A stretch of 64,000 nucleotides of DNA. It comes from Tribonema minus (taxonomy: Eukaryota > Sar > Xanthophyceae > Tribonematales > Tribonemataceae). Shown piece by piece: positions 47,540 to 57,969 of this stretch (the stretch's first letter is position 1; every line of letters starts with the position of its first letter). The notes under the pieces were generated by a model that was not told the DNA's origin, did not search any database, and worked only from the letters and a program-made list of their open reading frames with translations. Location of the stretch: contig JAFCMP010000021.1 of assembly GCA_017506865.1 (NCBI GenBank), positions 186,001 to 250,000 of the forward strand, given 5' to 3'. Both the position numbers and the translations under genes were made by a program.

Positions 47540-48568
47540 GATTTGGAATCCGGTAATGCCAGAAACTGTTTTCATAGGTGAAGTTAGTGACTTTGGAATC
47601 CGGTACTGCCAGAAATACTTTTCAGAGCAGCCGACCCAAAATCAGACAGGTACGACCCTTAGCAGATTTTCGTAAAATAACGTAAATATTATGCAGCATC
47701 ATATACCGGTAGGGTGAGTCGCATGTTCAAGGCTCCCCTACATGATTACTGACCCTAAAGTTTTCTGTACTAAATATAATTTGAAGTTTACTTCTTACTT
47801 CAACAGTCTGTACTTTGCAATCCGGTACTGCCAGAAATACTTTTCAGAGCGGCTGACCCAAAATCGGACAGGTACGACGCTTAGCAGATTTTCGTAAATC
47901 ACGCAAATATTATGTAGCATCATAGACCGGTAGGGTGAGTGGTGACTATCGGAGGTTCAAGGCTCCCCTACATGGTTACTGACCCTAAAGGGTATGTATT
48001 CTGTACTAAATATAATTTGAAGTTTACTTCTTACTTCAACAGTCTGTACTTTGCAATCCGGTACTGCCAGAAATACTTTTCAGAGCGGCTGACCCAAAAT
48101 CGGACAGGTACGACCCTTAGCAGATTTTCGTAAATCACGCAAATATTATGTAGCATCATGTACCGGTAGGGTGAGTGGTGACTATCGGAGGTTCAAGGCT
48201 CCCCTACATGGTTACTGACCCTAAAGGGTATGTATTCTGTACTAAATATAATTTGAAGTTTACTTCTTACTTCAACAGTCTGTACTTTGCAATCCGGTAC
48301 TGCCAGAAATACTTTTCAGAGCGGCTGACCCAAAATCGGACAGGTACGACCCTTAGCAGATTTTCGTAAATCACGCAAATATTATGTAGCATCATATACC
48401 GGTAGGGTGAGTGGTGACTAACGGAGGTTCAAGGCTCCCTTACATGGTTACTGACCCTAAAGGGTATGTATTCTGTACTAAATATAATTCTGAAGTTTAC
48501 TTCTTACTTCAACAGTCTGTACTTTGCAATCCGGTACTGCCAGAAATACTTTTCAGAGCGGCTGACTG
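47540..48568. repeat. Second tandem array of the 236-bp unit, about 4 copies
   Basis: Same unit and orientation as 24650-27996, with cores near 47939, 48175 and 48411 spaced exactly 236 bp. A shortened, diverged copy stands in front (47580-47770) and a fragment at 47551. It ends abruptly at 48568 inside the unit, followed by unique sequence and the gene at 48628. Confidence 0.95.
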
Positions 48569-48627
48569 TGTGGTTCGCGTCCTGCACCGTGTGCATATTT
48601 TGTTGCCACACACCAATCAGTGACTTC

Positions 48628-49188
48628 ATGGTGCATCCGATACTCTTCCGCGTAGGCATCAAGGGGTTTCACGGCGCTCTTGCCGGAGGGTGTGCAGGGT
48701 TTGTGATGGGGGCATCAGCAGCTGCACTCAGCATCTTCATGGGGGGAGATGACAGTCCACCGCTGAAGTACAATTACAAAGGAACGGAGCTAGTGTTTGA
48801 AAATCTAGAGGCTGTGCATGAGGCGCAAATGGAGGAGGATTTGAGAGTGATCGATGACTACAAAAGCTACAACATTGCATGTCACGGCATCGCGTGCAAG
48901 GCGGTGCAGCGTTTCATAGACTTTTACATGCATTATGTCGACGATCAGCATAAGGGCAACAACTGTGTCGTGCACATCGCTCGAATGCAGAAAGCGGCAA
49001 AGAGAGCAGACAGCAATTTCAGAAAAGTTCTCTCCAGGTTGAAACACATAAAATTTGACATGGCTGCGGACGACGTGGAACGAGCCAGTATGGAGCTGCA
49101 CGTGTCGTTTGAGAAGATCATCGCCCTCGCTAGGGAAGAGTCGTTGCTTCGCGACAATGACATTTCGACCGACCCGACACGCCCGTGA
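48628..49188 (+). CDS. Unknown protein with Gly/Ala-rich hydrophobic start
   Basis: 186 residues from ATG 48628; the open frame upstream is repeat-derived and not counted. GIKGFHGALAGGCAGFVMG, then ASAAALSIFMGG, is a GxxxG-rich membrane-like segment. The rest is helical (YKSYNIACHGIACKAVQRFI, ARMQKAAKRADSNFRKVLSRL). Not recognised. Confidence 0.5.
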   Translation: MVHPILFRVGIKGFHGALAGGCAGFVMGASAAALSIFMGGDDSPPLKYNYKGTELVFENLEAVHEAQMEEDLRVIDDYKSYNIACHGIACKAVQRFIDFYMHYVDDQHKGNNCVVHIARMQKAAKRADSNFRKVLSRLKHIKFDMAADDVERASMELHVSFEKIIALAREESLLRDNDISTDPTRP

Positions 49189-49201
49189 TGGCATGCGGTC
49201 C

Positions 49202-49846
49202 TCAAATGGAAGGGCACGGCTCCTCGTCCAGCTCCGAGACGAATTTGAGAAACTTGGGGAGGCTGTCATTGAACCACTCGGGGTCGAACTCAATCTCGAA
49301 GACCTGGATGGATCTGTCACCTTTGATGTTGTCGCACACCTCCCCGTCAGGGTTCAGCTTGAGGTAGTAGTAGACTATGTGAGTCCGCTTCAGGTCCGCA
49401 CACGCCATCTGGTATTGCACTTGGTAGAAATGAACACGTTTCTCTTTCTTCAGCTTCTTAAGGTCCGACGAGCATTTTATCTCCACATTGACGCCTGCGC
49501 TCGTCATCCCGTCAAGGCTCGCCGCAAGAGACCGGTGGGTGGGGTGCGCTACAGGAAACAAGTTGGTGATGACTTCAACCCCCTTGAGACTCTCGTAGGC
49601 CGCGATGGCAGACGCCTCAAAATCATGACCTGCCTGAGTGTAGGCGTTGCCCTTCCACGGATCTATGATCCCCCTCTTCTCTTTGATCAGCCTCTCCCTC
49701 GACTTCACTGCGGCTCCTATAATCTTCGAGCTATCGGATGCAGTCAGGCGGTACCGCCTCCACAGGAGCCATTCTGGCGTGTTCTGCGCCGGTGCGCAGG
49801 ACGATAGCACGTGTGCTACGCCCCTCGTTTCTTCTATAGTGGTCAT
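49202..49846 (-). CDS. YqaJ-type viral recombinase/exonuclease
   Basis: 214 residues. Lambda-exonuclease-like PD-(D/E)XK fold: WLLWRRYRLTASDSSKIIGA at the start, HDFEASAIAAY (Glu77), LAASLDGM (Asp112) and VEIKC (Glu122, Lys124), then YQVQYQMAC. All catalytic residues are present. The enzyme resects DNA ends for strand-annealing recombination and replication in phages and giant viruses. It is convergent with 48628, 13 bp apart. Confidence 0.85.
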   Translation of the reverse strand: MTTIEETRGVAHVLSSCAPAQNTPEWLLWRRYRLTASDSSKIIGAAVKSRERLIKEKRGIIDPWKGNAYTQAGHDFEASAIAAYESLKGVEVITNLFPVAHPTHRSLAASLDGMTSAGVNVEIKCSSDLKKLKKEKRVHFYQVQYQMACADLKRTHIVYYYLKLNPDGEVCDNIKGDRSIQVFEIEFDPEWFNDSLPKFLKFVSELDEEPCPSI

Positions 49847-50050
49847 CGCGCACTGAGTCTGTGACAGTCTGCATGTTTAATGTCGGCGTGAATCAGGTTC
49901 AGCAGACCGTTACGCGAACCCCCGAATCTCGTGCAGATATCCCGTCGCACAACTCCGTTGCACCCTGAAAGGGTAAACTTAACCTGCGCGTTCGCCGAAG
50001 TTTTAAGATTCACAGCAGCATCACAAATCATCACACACCCAGACCCGAGG

Positions 50051-50392
50051 ATGAACGTCGCCTTCGGTCAGCCCGAGTTCGACCAGGATGACGGCATATT
50101 CCTTATCGACGCCATGCAGATCGATATAGAAGATATGGAGGCTCTACTCCTGGAGGCAGAAGGCATGGCCGCCGATGAACCTCAGCCGACTATGCGAAGG
50201 CAACCTGCATCCGGCTTCATCGTCGACCTCGACATTGACCCTGTCGATTGGGATATAGCGCAGCAGGAGAACGTGGATGCATTTGAGCGCGGGTACATCA
50301 CTCAGCCTCCCTCGCCGCAGAGGCCCAACACGCCTTCCCTGACCCCTTCGCCGTCCCAGTACATATGTGTCGATGTGGACGTCGTCGCGTGA
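50051..50392 (+). CDS. Small acidic protein, unknown
   Basis: 113 residues from ATG 50051. It is strongly acidic (FLIDAMQIDIEDMEALLLEA, VDLDIDPVDWDIA) with a Ser/Pro-rich end. This resembles acidic activation or peptide-binding proteins, but no family is recognised. Confidence 0.5.
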   Translation: MNVAFGQPEFDQDDGIFLIDAMQIDIEDMEALLLEAEGMAADEPQPTMRRQPASGFIVDLDIDPVDWDIAQQENVDAFERGYITQPPSPQRPNTPSLTPSPSQYICVDVDVVA

Positions 50393-50474
50393 TTGCACTG
50401 AGGGAGGGATATCGCATCAATAGAAACCCAGCTTTTCGCATTCTGAGATTTCTCCAGTCTGCTTTCACGTTCTG

Positions 50475-51440
50475 CTACCCTTCATTTTTCTTTGATGTAC
50501 GCGGCGTGGAAGGCTTCCGCTTGAACTTCTCGTTCTCTTGAGGCTGTAGTATCTGGAATGAGCATAGCAGACCAGCAGAAACCGACATCATCCCCCCTGC
50601 ATTATCGAATTCTCCACAGTAGTTCGGTGCCGAGAATATCGTCACCAATTTGCGTTTGGCGAAGAACTCATATCCGTCCTCGACGACTTGGTGCGCTCTG
50701 CAGATGAGGTCGATGTCAAACTTTTGTGTGTACTCATCGACGATGTCGGTCCCGAATGTATAGCTGACGCCACGATCGTTCGGACCCCACCCGGAAGTGC
50801 CCGGCTCAGGATCGCTCCATAGCAGATCACACATCAACCCTTCATCTGGGATGGGAGTAGGACGCCGAAGCTCACGCACGCTGTCCAAGGAGTCCAGGTG
50901 GGGAGAGAGCCCGCCGTGCATGCACAACACGCGATTGCCTACCACGGCGGAAACTGGCATGCAGTTGAAGCAGTCTATGAACTTCTTGTACAGCGCTACC
51001 GAGTACCTCCGCTTGCACTCGTCATAGAAACCGTAGATTCTATTTATCGAGGAGCACTCGTGATTGCCCCGTAGTATGAAAAACCGCTCAGGATACTTCA
51101 AGCGATAGGCGAACAGTAGGCAGATCACTTCCAAACTCTGCTTGCCTCTATCCACATAGTCTCCCAGAAAGAGGTAGCTAGACCCTGGGGGGTAGTCTCC
51201 GTACTCGAAGAGCCTCAACAAATCGGAATACTGACCGTGTATATCGCCGCAGATCTTGACAGGAGGTGGAATTTCGAGCAGCATAGGGCTTTCCAGGAAC
51301 GCTTCCCTTGCCGTAGCGCACAGAGTTGCAACATCACTCTCAGCGATGTTCACCATGGTGTTCGGTGCACAACTTCTGACTGCTGTGAGACGTTCGATGA
51401 TCGAGTCCACACCACAAAATGGCGACGTTTCAGTCGTCAT
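50475..51440 (-). CDS. Ser/Thr protein phosphatase, PP1 type
   Basis: 321 residues, close to the length of eukaryotic PP1. GDIHGQY (65-71), GDYVDRG (93-99) and LRGNHE (123-128) bind the two metals. HGGLSP and the [14 protein letters not shown] block are also intact. The PP1/PP2A signature is strong and closer to PP1. It removes phosphates from Ser/Thr on host or viral proteins. The protein at 8084 has a PP1-docking-like motif. An AATATTTTAT element lies about 23 bp upstream. Confidence 0.95.
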   Translation of the reverse strand: MTTETSPFCGVDSIIERLTAVRSCAPNTMVNIAESDVATLCATAREAFLESPMLLEIPPPVKICGDIHGQYSDLLRLFEYGDYPPGSSYLFLGDYVDRGKQSLEVICLLFAYRLKYPERFFILRGNHECSSINRIYGFYDECKRRYSVALYKKFIDCFNCMPVSAVVGNRVLCMHGGLSPHLDSLDSVRELRRPTPIPDEGLMCDLLWSDPEPGTSGWGPNDRGVSYTFGTDIVDEYTQKFDIDLICRAHQVVEDGYEFFAKRKLVTIFSAPNYCGEFDNAGGMMSVSAGLLCSFQILQPQENEKFKRKPSTPRTSKKNEG

Positions 51441-51462
51441 AGAGATCTTTTACTGCGATGAC

Positions 51463-51472
51463 AATATTTTAT
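51463..51472 (-). promoter_or_regulatory. AATATTTTAT element upstream of the phosphatase
   Basis: Read on the minus strand as ATAAAATATT, 22 bp before ATG 51440. Confidence 0.4.
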
Positions 51473-51517
51473 TCTCTGCGTACGACTGCGCTGGTGCAGG
51501 CGGGATGCATGATATCA

Positions 51518-52648
51518 TTACGTGACAAATCTAGGTCGCTGCGGAGACCTCCTGGGCAGACTTTGCTGGGGAGACTGGCGTGGTGAAAGGGCAGCCGTCA
51601 GATCGGCACCAGCTTTAGTTGGCAGGTTAGCAGCGTCAGCTTGAGCTTTAGCTTTAGCAGCGTCAGCTTGAGCTTCAGCTGTAGCAGCGTCAGCTTTAGC
51701 TTGTGCTTTAGAAGCGTCAGCAGCAGCCTTAGCAGAGGAGGCGTAAGCAGCAGTGTTAACTGCCTTAGCAGCCGAAGCAGCTTCGCCCTTGAGCGCTGAT
51801 ATTTCAGCGGGAGTAAAAGTTCTGCTGATGCGACTCTTCAATTCTGCCGAGTCAGGGAAGGCTCCGACCAGCTCCATGTCGACCCACTCCCTCACTTCTG
51901 TGAGTGTACTGATGCGAGTGTAAGCACTCGTTGCGCCGCTCAAAATTGCATTAGTGAGATACAATGACGCTGAGAGGCCCGGCGTAATCTGCTTTAACCT
52001 TGTGAGATTCTTCTCAATGACTTGATTCAGCAGAACTCCGCATTCTAATGGCTGACTTCCCCGGAGAAGCTTGTGGTAAACGCGCCACGCATCGCCCCCC
52101 AGATTCTGATACGGCCCGCGAGTACGACCGTTCAGCTCTTTACGACAGCTATCCATGTTAGCTTTTATGTCGTCGATGTTCTTCCCGGGTGTCACGAGCA
52201 ATTCGTTGATCGCAGTGACCACATACGAGACGATGTTGAAGCAAACTGTCTGCTCCCTCAGCTCTGCGTTGTTGGCTCGCTTCATATCGCTGACGGTGAT
52301 GGCCTTGCTGACATTGAACGGTAGTGCGCTCTTCTCATCAGGTGACAAAGACACCAGTTCCTGAGTCGCTCTCCACACCTCCTGCTGACTCAGCAGTGAG
52401 GGAAGTGGCAACGGGGGGGCCGCGATGAAGAGCAGCGGCGTAAAGCATTTCACAGACATGAGACTCAAGTCCCTGTCAAGCTGATCGTAGATGGCGGTGT
52501 GCGAAAGCTGGAGCTTGGCTAAGTCCACCCTGGCGAAGTCCTCGAACGGGTCTTCAAACTTGAGTATCATGTCCAACTCATCATCTACGTCAAACTTGGA
52601 GTTCGTCGGATCCTTGGGATCGAAACGCTCATTGAGTTTACCTCCCAT
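51518..52648 (-). CDS. Unknown protein with N-terminal MGG and Ala-rich repeats
   Basis: 376 residues. MGGKLNERF could be N-myristoylated, although the site is not ideal. The middle is helical and unrecognised. Residues about 300-345 repeat KAQADAAxA(E) units, followed by a Ser/Pro/Arg-rich tail (SPRQSPQQSLPRRSPQRP). A membrane-associated virion protein is possible. Confidence 0.55.
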   Translation of the reverse strand: MGGKLNERFDPKDPTNSKFDVDDELDMILKFEDPFEDFARVDLAKLQLSHTAIYDQLDRDLSLMSVKCFTPLLFIAAPPLPLPSLLSQQEVWRATQELVSLSPDEKSALPFNVSKAITVSDMKRANNAELREQTVCFNIVSYVVTAINELLVTPGKNIDDIKANMDSCRKELNGRTRGPYQNLGGDAWRVYHKLLRGSQPLECGVLLNQVIEKNLTRLKQITPGLSASLYLTNAILSGATSAYTRISTLTEVREWVDMELVGAFPDSAELKSRISRTFTPAEISALKGEAASAAKAVNTAAYASSAKAAADASKAQAKADAATAEAQADAAKAKAQADAANLPTKAGADLTAALSPRQSPQQSLPRRSPQRPRFVT

Positions 52649-52766
52649 CAGAAAATTTATATCGGGTTAGTAGAAAGCACAGAAAAAAAATTCAAAAGAT
52701 GCCGTGAGAACTACCACAAAAATTACTCGTCACTTGTTGCGCTAGAACGCACAAAACACCAGAGAC

Positions 52767-54056
52767 ATGGTACTCGCCGACGAGTGGCACAGTATAGCTT
52801 CATTTCTCGGTGAGGGACACTTTCTGCACATGGCGTCGATATGCGAGGACGCACACGCCGCGTACAGTGCTGAGCGTGAGGCCTACACGTACTCGCGGAA
52901 TATTACGCACAGTGCCGCCCAAGTCGCGTGGGGCGTGCTCATGGGCGCTCCGGTTACTGAGCACCTGCACGAGAAGGCATGCGACGCAGGTGACATGGGC
53001 GTGATCAGGCACCTCACTCACATCGATTGCCCTGCTGATGTGCCCAGCGCGGCAGCTGCAGCAAGAAATGGAAACTTGAGATTGATGAATTTTTTGAGGT
53101 GGCAGAAGGCGCCGATAGACTATTCTGCCGCTGAAGCCGCTGCGGAAGCCGGCCACTTTCAAATGTTCAAGGGCCTGATGTGGCTGACCGCAGGGGATGA
53201 AGACGGCCCCGACTGGCTGTGTGCAGCAGTGAAGGGCGGCAATGAGGACCTCATCCGAGATATGCTGTCGAGGCACTACTGGGGTGATGCCCACACGATG
53301 ATGCATGCGGCGGGCAAGTCCCTGAAAATGGTCAGGCTCTTATTGGAAGATGATGACTGCGGGTGGGACGAGAGAGCCCCCGACGCGGCTGCCGAAGCTG
53401 GACATGTCGACGTCCTCGCCTTCCTCATGGACAACGGATGTCCGATAGACCCGAGCATATACAGCATCGCCGCAGAGCGTGGGCACGGCGCCGTCATGCA
53501 GTGGGCGAAGGAGGAGGGGATCGCGTTCGATGCGGAGTGTTTCTGGCGACGCTTGCACGGAGCACTGGTAGATTACGATGTGGTGCAATTTCTCGTGGAG
53601 GAGGGCCACCTCGACACGATGCTACTACACGGTGTGACCATGACACCCGGGTCGACGTGCACAGAGGCGCGCAGGGCCGTGCGCTGGATGAATGACGCAG
53701 GAGCGCCGATGTCACACAGAGCATGCGAGATGGCTGCGAGGGAGGGGAACCTGCAAGTCTTGATCACGTTGAGGTCCCTGCGAGTAGAGTGGGACGAGAG
53801 AGTCTGCACCGGGGCCGCCGAGCACGCTCACCTGCACGTCCTCAAGTGGGCGATCACGCATGGATGCCCGTACTCCGGCGCAGACTTGACGTTCGCAGCA
53901 CTCACATTTTGCAACATGGCAATCACAGAATACTTGAACGACAAGGAGATATTAACCCGGCCCAGCGTCCTGGGGTATGAAGGGATGTTGCACGTATCAG
54001 AAGAGTGCTTCACGCAGCGTCTATCGAGGTGGCTGCTGCTGCACGGGTACGAGTAG
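52767..54056 (+). CDS. F-box-like/ankyrin-type repeat protein
   Basis: 429 residues. WHSIASFLGEGHFLHMASIC at the start parallels the F-box-like start of the gene at 21145. The rest is ankyrin-like repeats (AAAEAGHFQMFKGLMW, AAEAGHVDVLAFLMDNGCPI, AAERGHGAVMQWAKEEG). This paralogue is intact, so it is a good reference for the damaged copy. It probably acts as a substrate adaptor for host ubiquitin ligase. Confidence 0.75.
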   Translation: MVLADEWHSIASFLGEGHFLHMASICEDAHAAYSAEREAYTYSRNITHSAAQVAWGVLMGAPVTEHLHEKACDAGDMGVIRHLTHIDCPADVPSAAAAARNGNLRLMNFLRWQKAPIDYSAAEAAAEAGHFQMFKGLMWLTAGDEDGPDWLCAAVKGGNEDLIRDMLSRHYWGDAHTMMHAAGKSLKMVRLLLEDDDCGWDERAPDAAAEAGHVDVLAFLMDNGCPIDPSIYSIAAERGHGAVMQWAKEEGIAFDAECFWRRLHGALVDYDVVQFLVEEGHLDTMLLHGVTMTPGSTCTEARRAVRWMNDAGAPMSHRACEMAAREGNLQVLITLRSLRVEWDERVCTGAAEHAHLHVLKWAITHGCPYSGADLTFAALTFCNMAITEYLNDKEILTRPSVLGYEGMLHVSEECFTQRLSRWLLLHGYE

Positions 54057-54116
54057 CACATGAGCAGGGTCGTGGAGGGAAAAAAAATACAATTTCAGAC
54101 ACAATGCCATGTATAT

Positions 54117-55365
54117 TCACTTCTGCCACCTCTTGCAGATGAGCTGCGGGCTCTCATGATTGTAGTGTTCCATGATGTGCTCGTAGGCGGCTTTCTTCTC
54201 GCCCTCATCACCTCCTCTGGACGACAAGTCGAAGTACCTTCTCATGATGTCAATCCTCGACACTGACACCTCACCGCTACCCGTGCATGCGAAGCGCAGT
54301 ATTTCGTAGGGGCAGCTCCCGTGCCCGGAGTGGACTTTCTCGTTGCGCGCCTGCGTGTCTCCGGCCAGGACCGGCGCAGCAGGAGCTGGCGCCCTCAGTA
54401 GAGCTGGGACGGGAATGCCAGTTGAAGAGTGAATCGGAGCGAGGAAGGCGCCCCCCCCTGCTGCGTGGCCTCCGTGATGGTGATGAAAGAGCTGACTGGT
54501 TCCACCATCCGTCGCAGTCCCCCGGACAGGGGTCAGCAGGGACTGCATTCGCAGGTCGCGCGGCGTGTTGTACTGTGGCGTCGACATGAACATCACCGGC
54601 GGCATCGTCATGCACAGTGTCTCGTCGATTCCCAGTGGAATCCATGCCGCCGGCGTGGAAAGACGGGATGATGATGTGTCGTGCTGCAGCACGTAGACGT
54701 AGGGCTGGGCTTCTCCTGGTGCATCATCCATCGACTCGTTGTCCTCAGGATCATATTCATCATCGTCCGAAGCACTCTCATCATCTGACGTCATCATTTC
54801 GCTGCTCATGTCCCGATGAAGCTGAGGTGTGGACATCACGGGAGTCACTATCTCAGGCGGGGGGGTGGCCTTGGGCTTGCGCTGCCGTCCGGGATTGAAG
54901 GCGGCTCTGCGCTTCTTGACGATCACCGGAGTCTCACCAACCTCGTAGACGCCTACCTCGTCCGTGCTGAGTTGAGAGAACACGGAAAAAAGTTAGATTT
55001 TGTTCATGAGTGAACAGACAGACGAGCTACCGCATCGAATCGGTTACTCACTTGGTTTCTGGAAGGTAGTAATACCTCATTTTGGGGCTATGCAGCACCA
55101 CATGGCACAGCCCCGACTCCCAAGGCGACTTGTCGATGAACTGCTCCATCTTCTGGAACCTGCTCCTTATTATAGCGGTGTCACGGTCGTAGTCCTGACG
55201 CTCTGACTGGATGAGGTCATCCCAGAGGGCGTCGTCCTGGTAGACGAGCTGAGTGAGATTGGGGCGCGCTACCCACTTCCTGTCGCGGGCCGTCAAGAAC
55301 CCCCTGGTGTAGTCGGACAGAGCGCGAACTCGCTCTGACCCGAACTTATGAGCGCGGCGGGGCAT
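54117..55365 (-). CDS. Spliced gene: unknown acidic protein, one 85-bp intron
   Basis: Exon 1 is 55365-55052 and exon 2 is 54966-54117. The intron (54967-55051) has GTGAGT at its 5' end, a CTAAC branch-like site, a T-run and TCAACTCAG at its 3' end. Splicing keeps the frame (phase 2, Asn codon) and joins ETN to TDEVGVYEVG. The product is about 387 residues: a basic N-terminus, a Lys/Arg stretch (VIVKKRRAAF), an acidic Ser/Asp region (SDDESASDDDEYD) and a helical C-terminus. Not recognised. Without splicing each exon is a separate open frame. Confidence 0.65.
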
Positions 55366-55635
55366 TGCGGCAGGCCGCAGTACTGCAGCGTTGGTGGCTC
55401 GTTGCTCTGCCTGTGTTGGCCCCCTCTGCTGTTGTGATTCAAAGATCCGAAAACGATTCAGGTTTTGCGTTCCTCCCTTGCGCGAATCTCAGAACACGGA
55501 CAAAAACAAATGCACCGGCGAAACGTTTTTTTGCGGAGATCGCATCATCGGTGACAGATACGCATCAGCGGTGACGGCATACACCTGTTCAGTCTATTCG
55601 CGCTTCACCAAGTACACGACATACCAGCGGCGGCG

Positions 55636-56656
55636 ATGAGTGACGAGAAAGCGATCAGGATCGCAACGGAGACGAATTTCTTGGAGCACGTGGAGCAGCG
55701 ATGGTGTCCGACAACTGCGCTGGTGTGTGCTGAGTGGGGGCGAGCTCATTCGACACATGGCATCCCTTCCACCGCGCTACCCGACTATATGTACGAGTTA
55801 GAGGAAGCAATCGATCACCACTCCTCAAGGGGAGCGTGTGTTCAACGTGTACCAGCACACCACGATTTTCTGCGGTTTTTACGCATCCACCATTGTCCCG
55901 TACTCGCCGTACGACAGCGAGGGGGCCTTGACGCAGACGCTCATGTGGAAGGAGCGAAGGTTATATTTGTACAGGTTCAAGCGGCTCCCCATATTCCGGG
56001 TCAACCTGGTGGTGACCTTCGCCGACGCGTTCATCAAGAGCATAGTGTGCGACAGGTGCGGCGACCTCAGTGCAGGAGACTTTGTGATGTCTACGAACTT
56101 CAACTGCCCTCAGCAGAGGGGGACGTGCATCATGTGTGTGCACGGAGACGCCGAACTCCATCGCTCTCTGCAGTTCGCACGGCTGGAAGCAGAGGCGCAC
56201 AGGATGGAGCAAGTGCTGGGGGCTGATTATGACCTGCTGCAGGATTTTGTCAGTTTACGGAACGCCCTGAAGTGGCACTACTCTCTCATTCTCAAAATGC
56301 TGTACCGCCAGGAATTCTCCCCGAATGTGTGGCCAGTCCTGCGCGCTGAGCACATTGCGGCAGACAGGAAGGACGTCCGCACGATATTGAGAGAGTGGCT
56401 CTCCATGCGGCCCGGGCTGAGCGACGAACACGTGCTGGCGCGCCGCACGGCAGAAATTTACAGAAATGCCTTGGCGTGGGAGAAGAAGAGGCAGTGCGCG
56501 GTGGGTGGGGCGATGCAGTCGCTGCAGGGAGAGAAACTGCCACACCTGATGGTGCCCGGAGTCTTGTCAAACCTGCACACGGTGCACACATTCTTCCCCT
56601 GCGTCAAGCAGACGCTGATGGGCTCCGCCGTGTGGAATCGTGCTGCGTTCAGGTGA
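55636..56656 (+). CDS. Spliced gene: unknown zinc-type protein, one 79-bp intron
   Basis: Exon 1 is 55636-55722 and exon 2 is 55802-56656; the intron starts GTGTGT and ends GAGTTAG. Splicing (phase 0) joins PTTAL to RKQSITTPQG, and the 313-residue product reads smoothly. Four Cys (CDRCGDL..., CIMC) may bind zinc. The rest is helical with several Trp/Arg. Without splicing the frames are offset, so a plain frameshift is the alternative. It is head-to-head with the other spliced gene (270-bp gap). Confidence 0.55.
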
Positions 56657-56761
56657 AGTTGGGCAAGGCAAATAATACATGGGCCGTTCATACATTTATT
56701 TTTTTCATTGTGGCAAGCATCGTTAGTCCTTTTTGGTATGCTGTGTCAAAGTTTTCAGACT

Positions 56762-57898
56762 TCATGCAAACCGGGTCAAGCACCAAAAGTCACCTGCAAG
56801 CCCTGTGTCGATCAGATAGTCGTAGGGGAGGCTGAAGAAACCGTCCTGACCCCACTCTCCCCAGCTGTTTTGTAGGGTGAAAGTACGTGTTTCGTCGTCA
56901 TACGCCACAAGCAGCACGGCGTGACCGCCCAGGCATTCTTCATTATGTGAGGGCATGGGCACGACACCTGTATTTGCTACTTCCTCCGATTCAAAGGTTT
57001 GGTAAACTTGTATACCAACTATTACAGGGTACCCCGTTGCCAGTGCCCCTCTGAGTGCGCTGAGCGTCTGCTCTACCGCGCGGTACGCGAAGGTCGTGTG
57101 CAGCCGCGCGTTCGCCACTGCCAGCGCCGGCGGCCGCTCTGTGATCTGTGTGTCACTGTACGCCATGTATCTTTCGTTGCACGTGTGGAACTTTTGCAGC
57201 GCGCGACAGACGTCTCTCAGCACGCAGCCTGAGTCAATTTCTGGGGAAATGCCTTCGATGTTGACACGGGTGGTGTAGTACACGAACAAGCGGGAGGGGG
57301 GGAAATCCTGAACGTGCTCTTTGCGCAGCAGGTACCGCAGCGCGGCTGCAGCAGCATGCGCGGAGCAAGTCCCAGCGCTGCCCTGGTTGAGCACTGGGCC
57401 AAGAAAACCTGTCGATCGGAGGTCAACTTTCTGGGGGATGCTGTTTCTGAAGCTCGCCACGAACGAATAGTCTCTGCTGTCCTCTTTCTGCTTGATCGTC
57501 CCGTAGCGCCTGCCGCCTGCGGACGCGGGCAGGTGTGCAGGTTTCTTAGCATCTCCCGCTTCCGTCCGCTCAAACTTCTCTAGCCGCGCAGCGTTCGTCT
57601 CCAGCAATTTATCGATCAGCGGCCCAGATGTGCTGATCATAAACTCTATGAGCTCCCTCTCCGGGGTCTGCAGCGTATGAGCCAGAGATTTCATGCATTC
57701 TATAGCCACAGCCTTGTCTGACTTGGCCTCGTGAGCTGGATCAGCATTGCCTGCGGCCACCGCACTGACGACCTCGCACAAGAGCTTGCTGAAGGTGGAC
57801 GGCGTTAGAACGCCATGGGAGAGTGTGGCGAGCACACCAGCCAGATTGTTTATGTGAGTGGACTTGAGCACCATGATTGTTTGACATGTGCGCAACAT
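56762..57898 (-). CDS. Papain-family (C1A) cysteine protease
   Basis: 378 residues. A helical N-terminal part of about 140 residues may be a propeptide or targeting domain. The catalytic domain has VLNQGSAGTCSAHAAA (Gln172, Cys178), GGHAVLLVAYDD (His326) and LQNSWGEWG (Asn344). This is the papain triad with oxyanion Gln. It could process virion proteins or act in host lysosomes. Confidence 0.9.
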   Translation of the reverse strand: MLRTCQTIMVLKSTHINNLAGVLATLSHGVLTPSTFSKLLCEVVSAVAAGNADPAHEAKSDKAVAIECMKSLAHTLQTPERELIEFMISTSGPLIDKLLETNAARLEKFERTEAGDAKKPAHLPASAGGRRYGTIKQKEDSRDYSFVASFRNSIPQKVDLRSTGFLGPVLNQGSAGTCSAHAAAAALRYLLRKEHVQDFPPSRLFVYYTTRVNIEGISPEIDSGCVLRDVCRALQKFHTCNERYMAYSDTQITERPPALAVANARLHTTFAYRAVEQTLSALRGALATGYPVIVGIQVYQTFESEEVANTGVVPMPSHNEECLGGHAVLLVAYDDETRTFTLQNSWGEWGQDGFFSLPYDYLIDTGLAGDFWCLTRFA

Positions 57899-57969
57899 AT
57901 TTTCTGCCGATCTCCATCACACAACACCTGGACAAATAAACACTTGAACTTCCCTCAGTCCGCTTGCCG

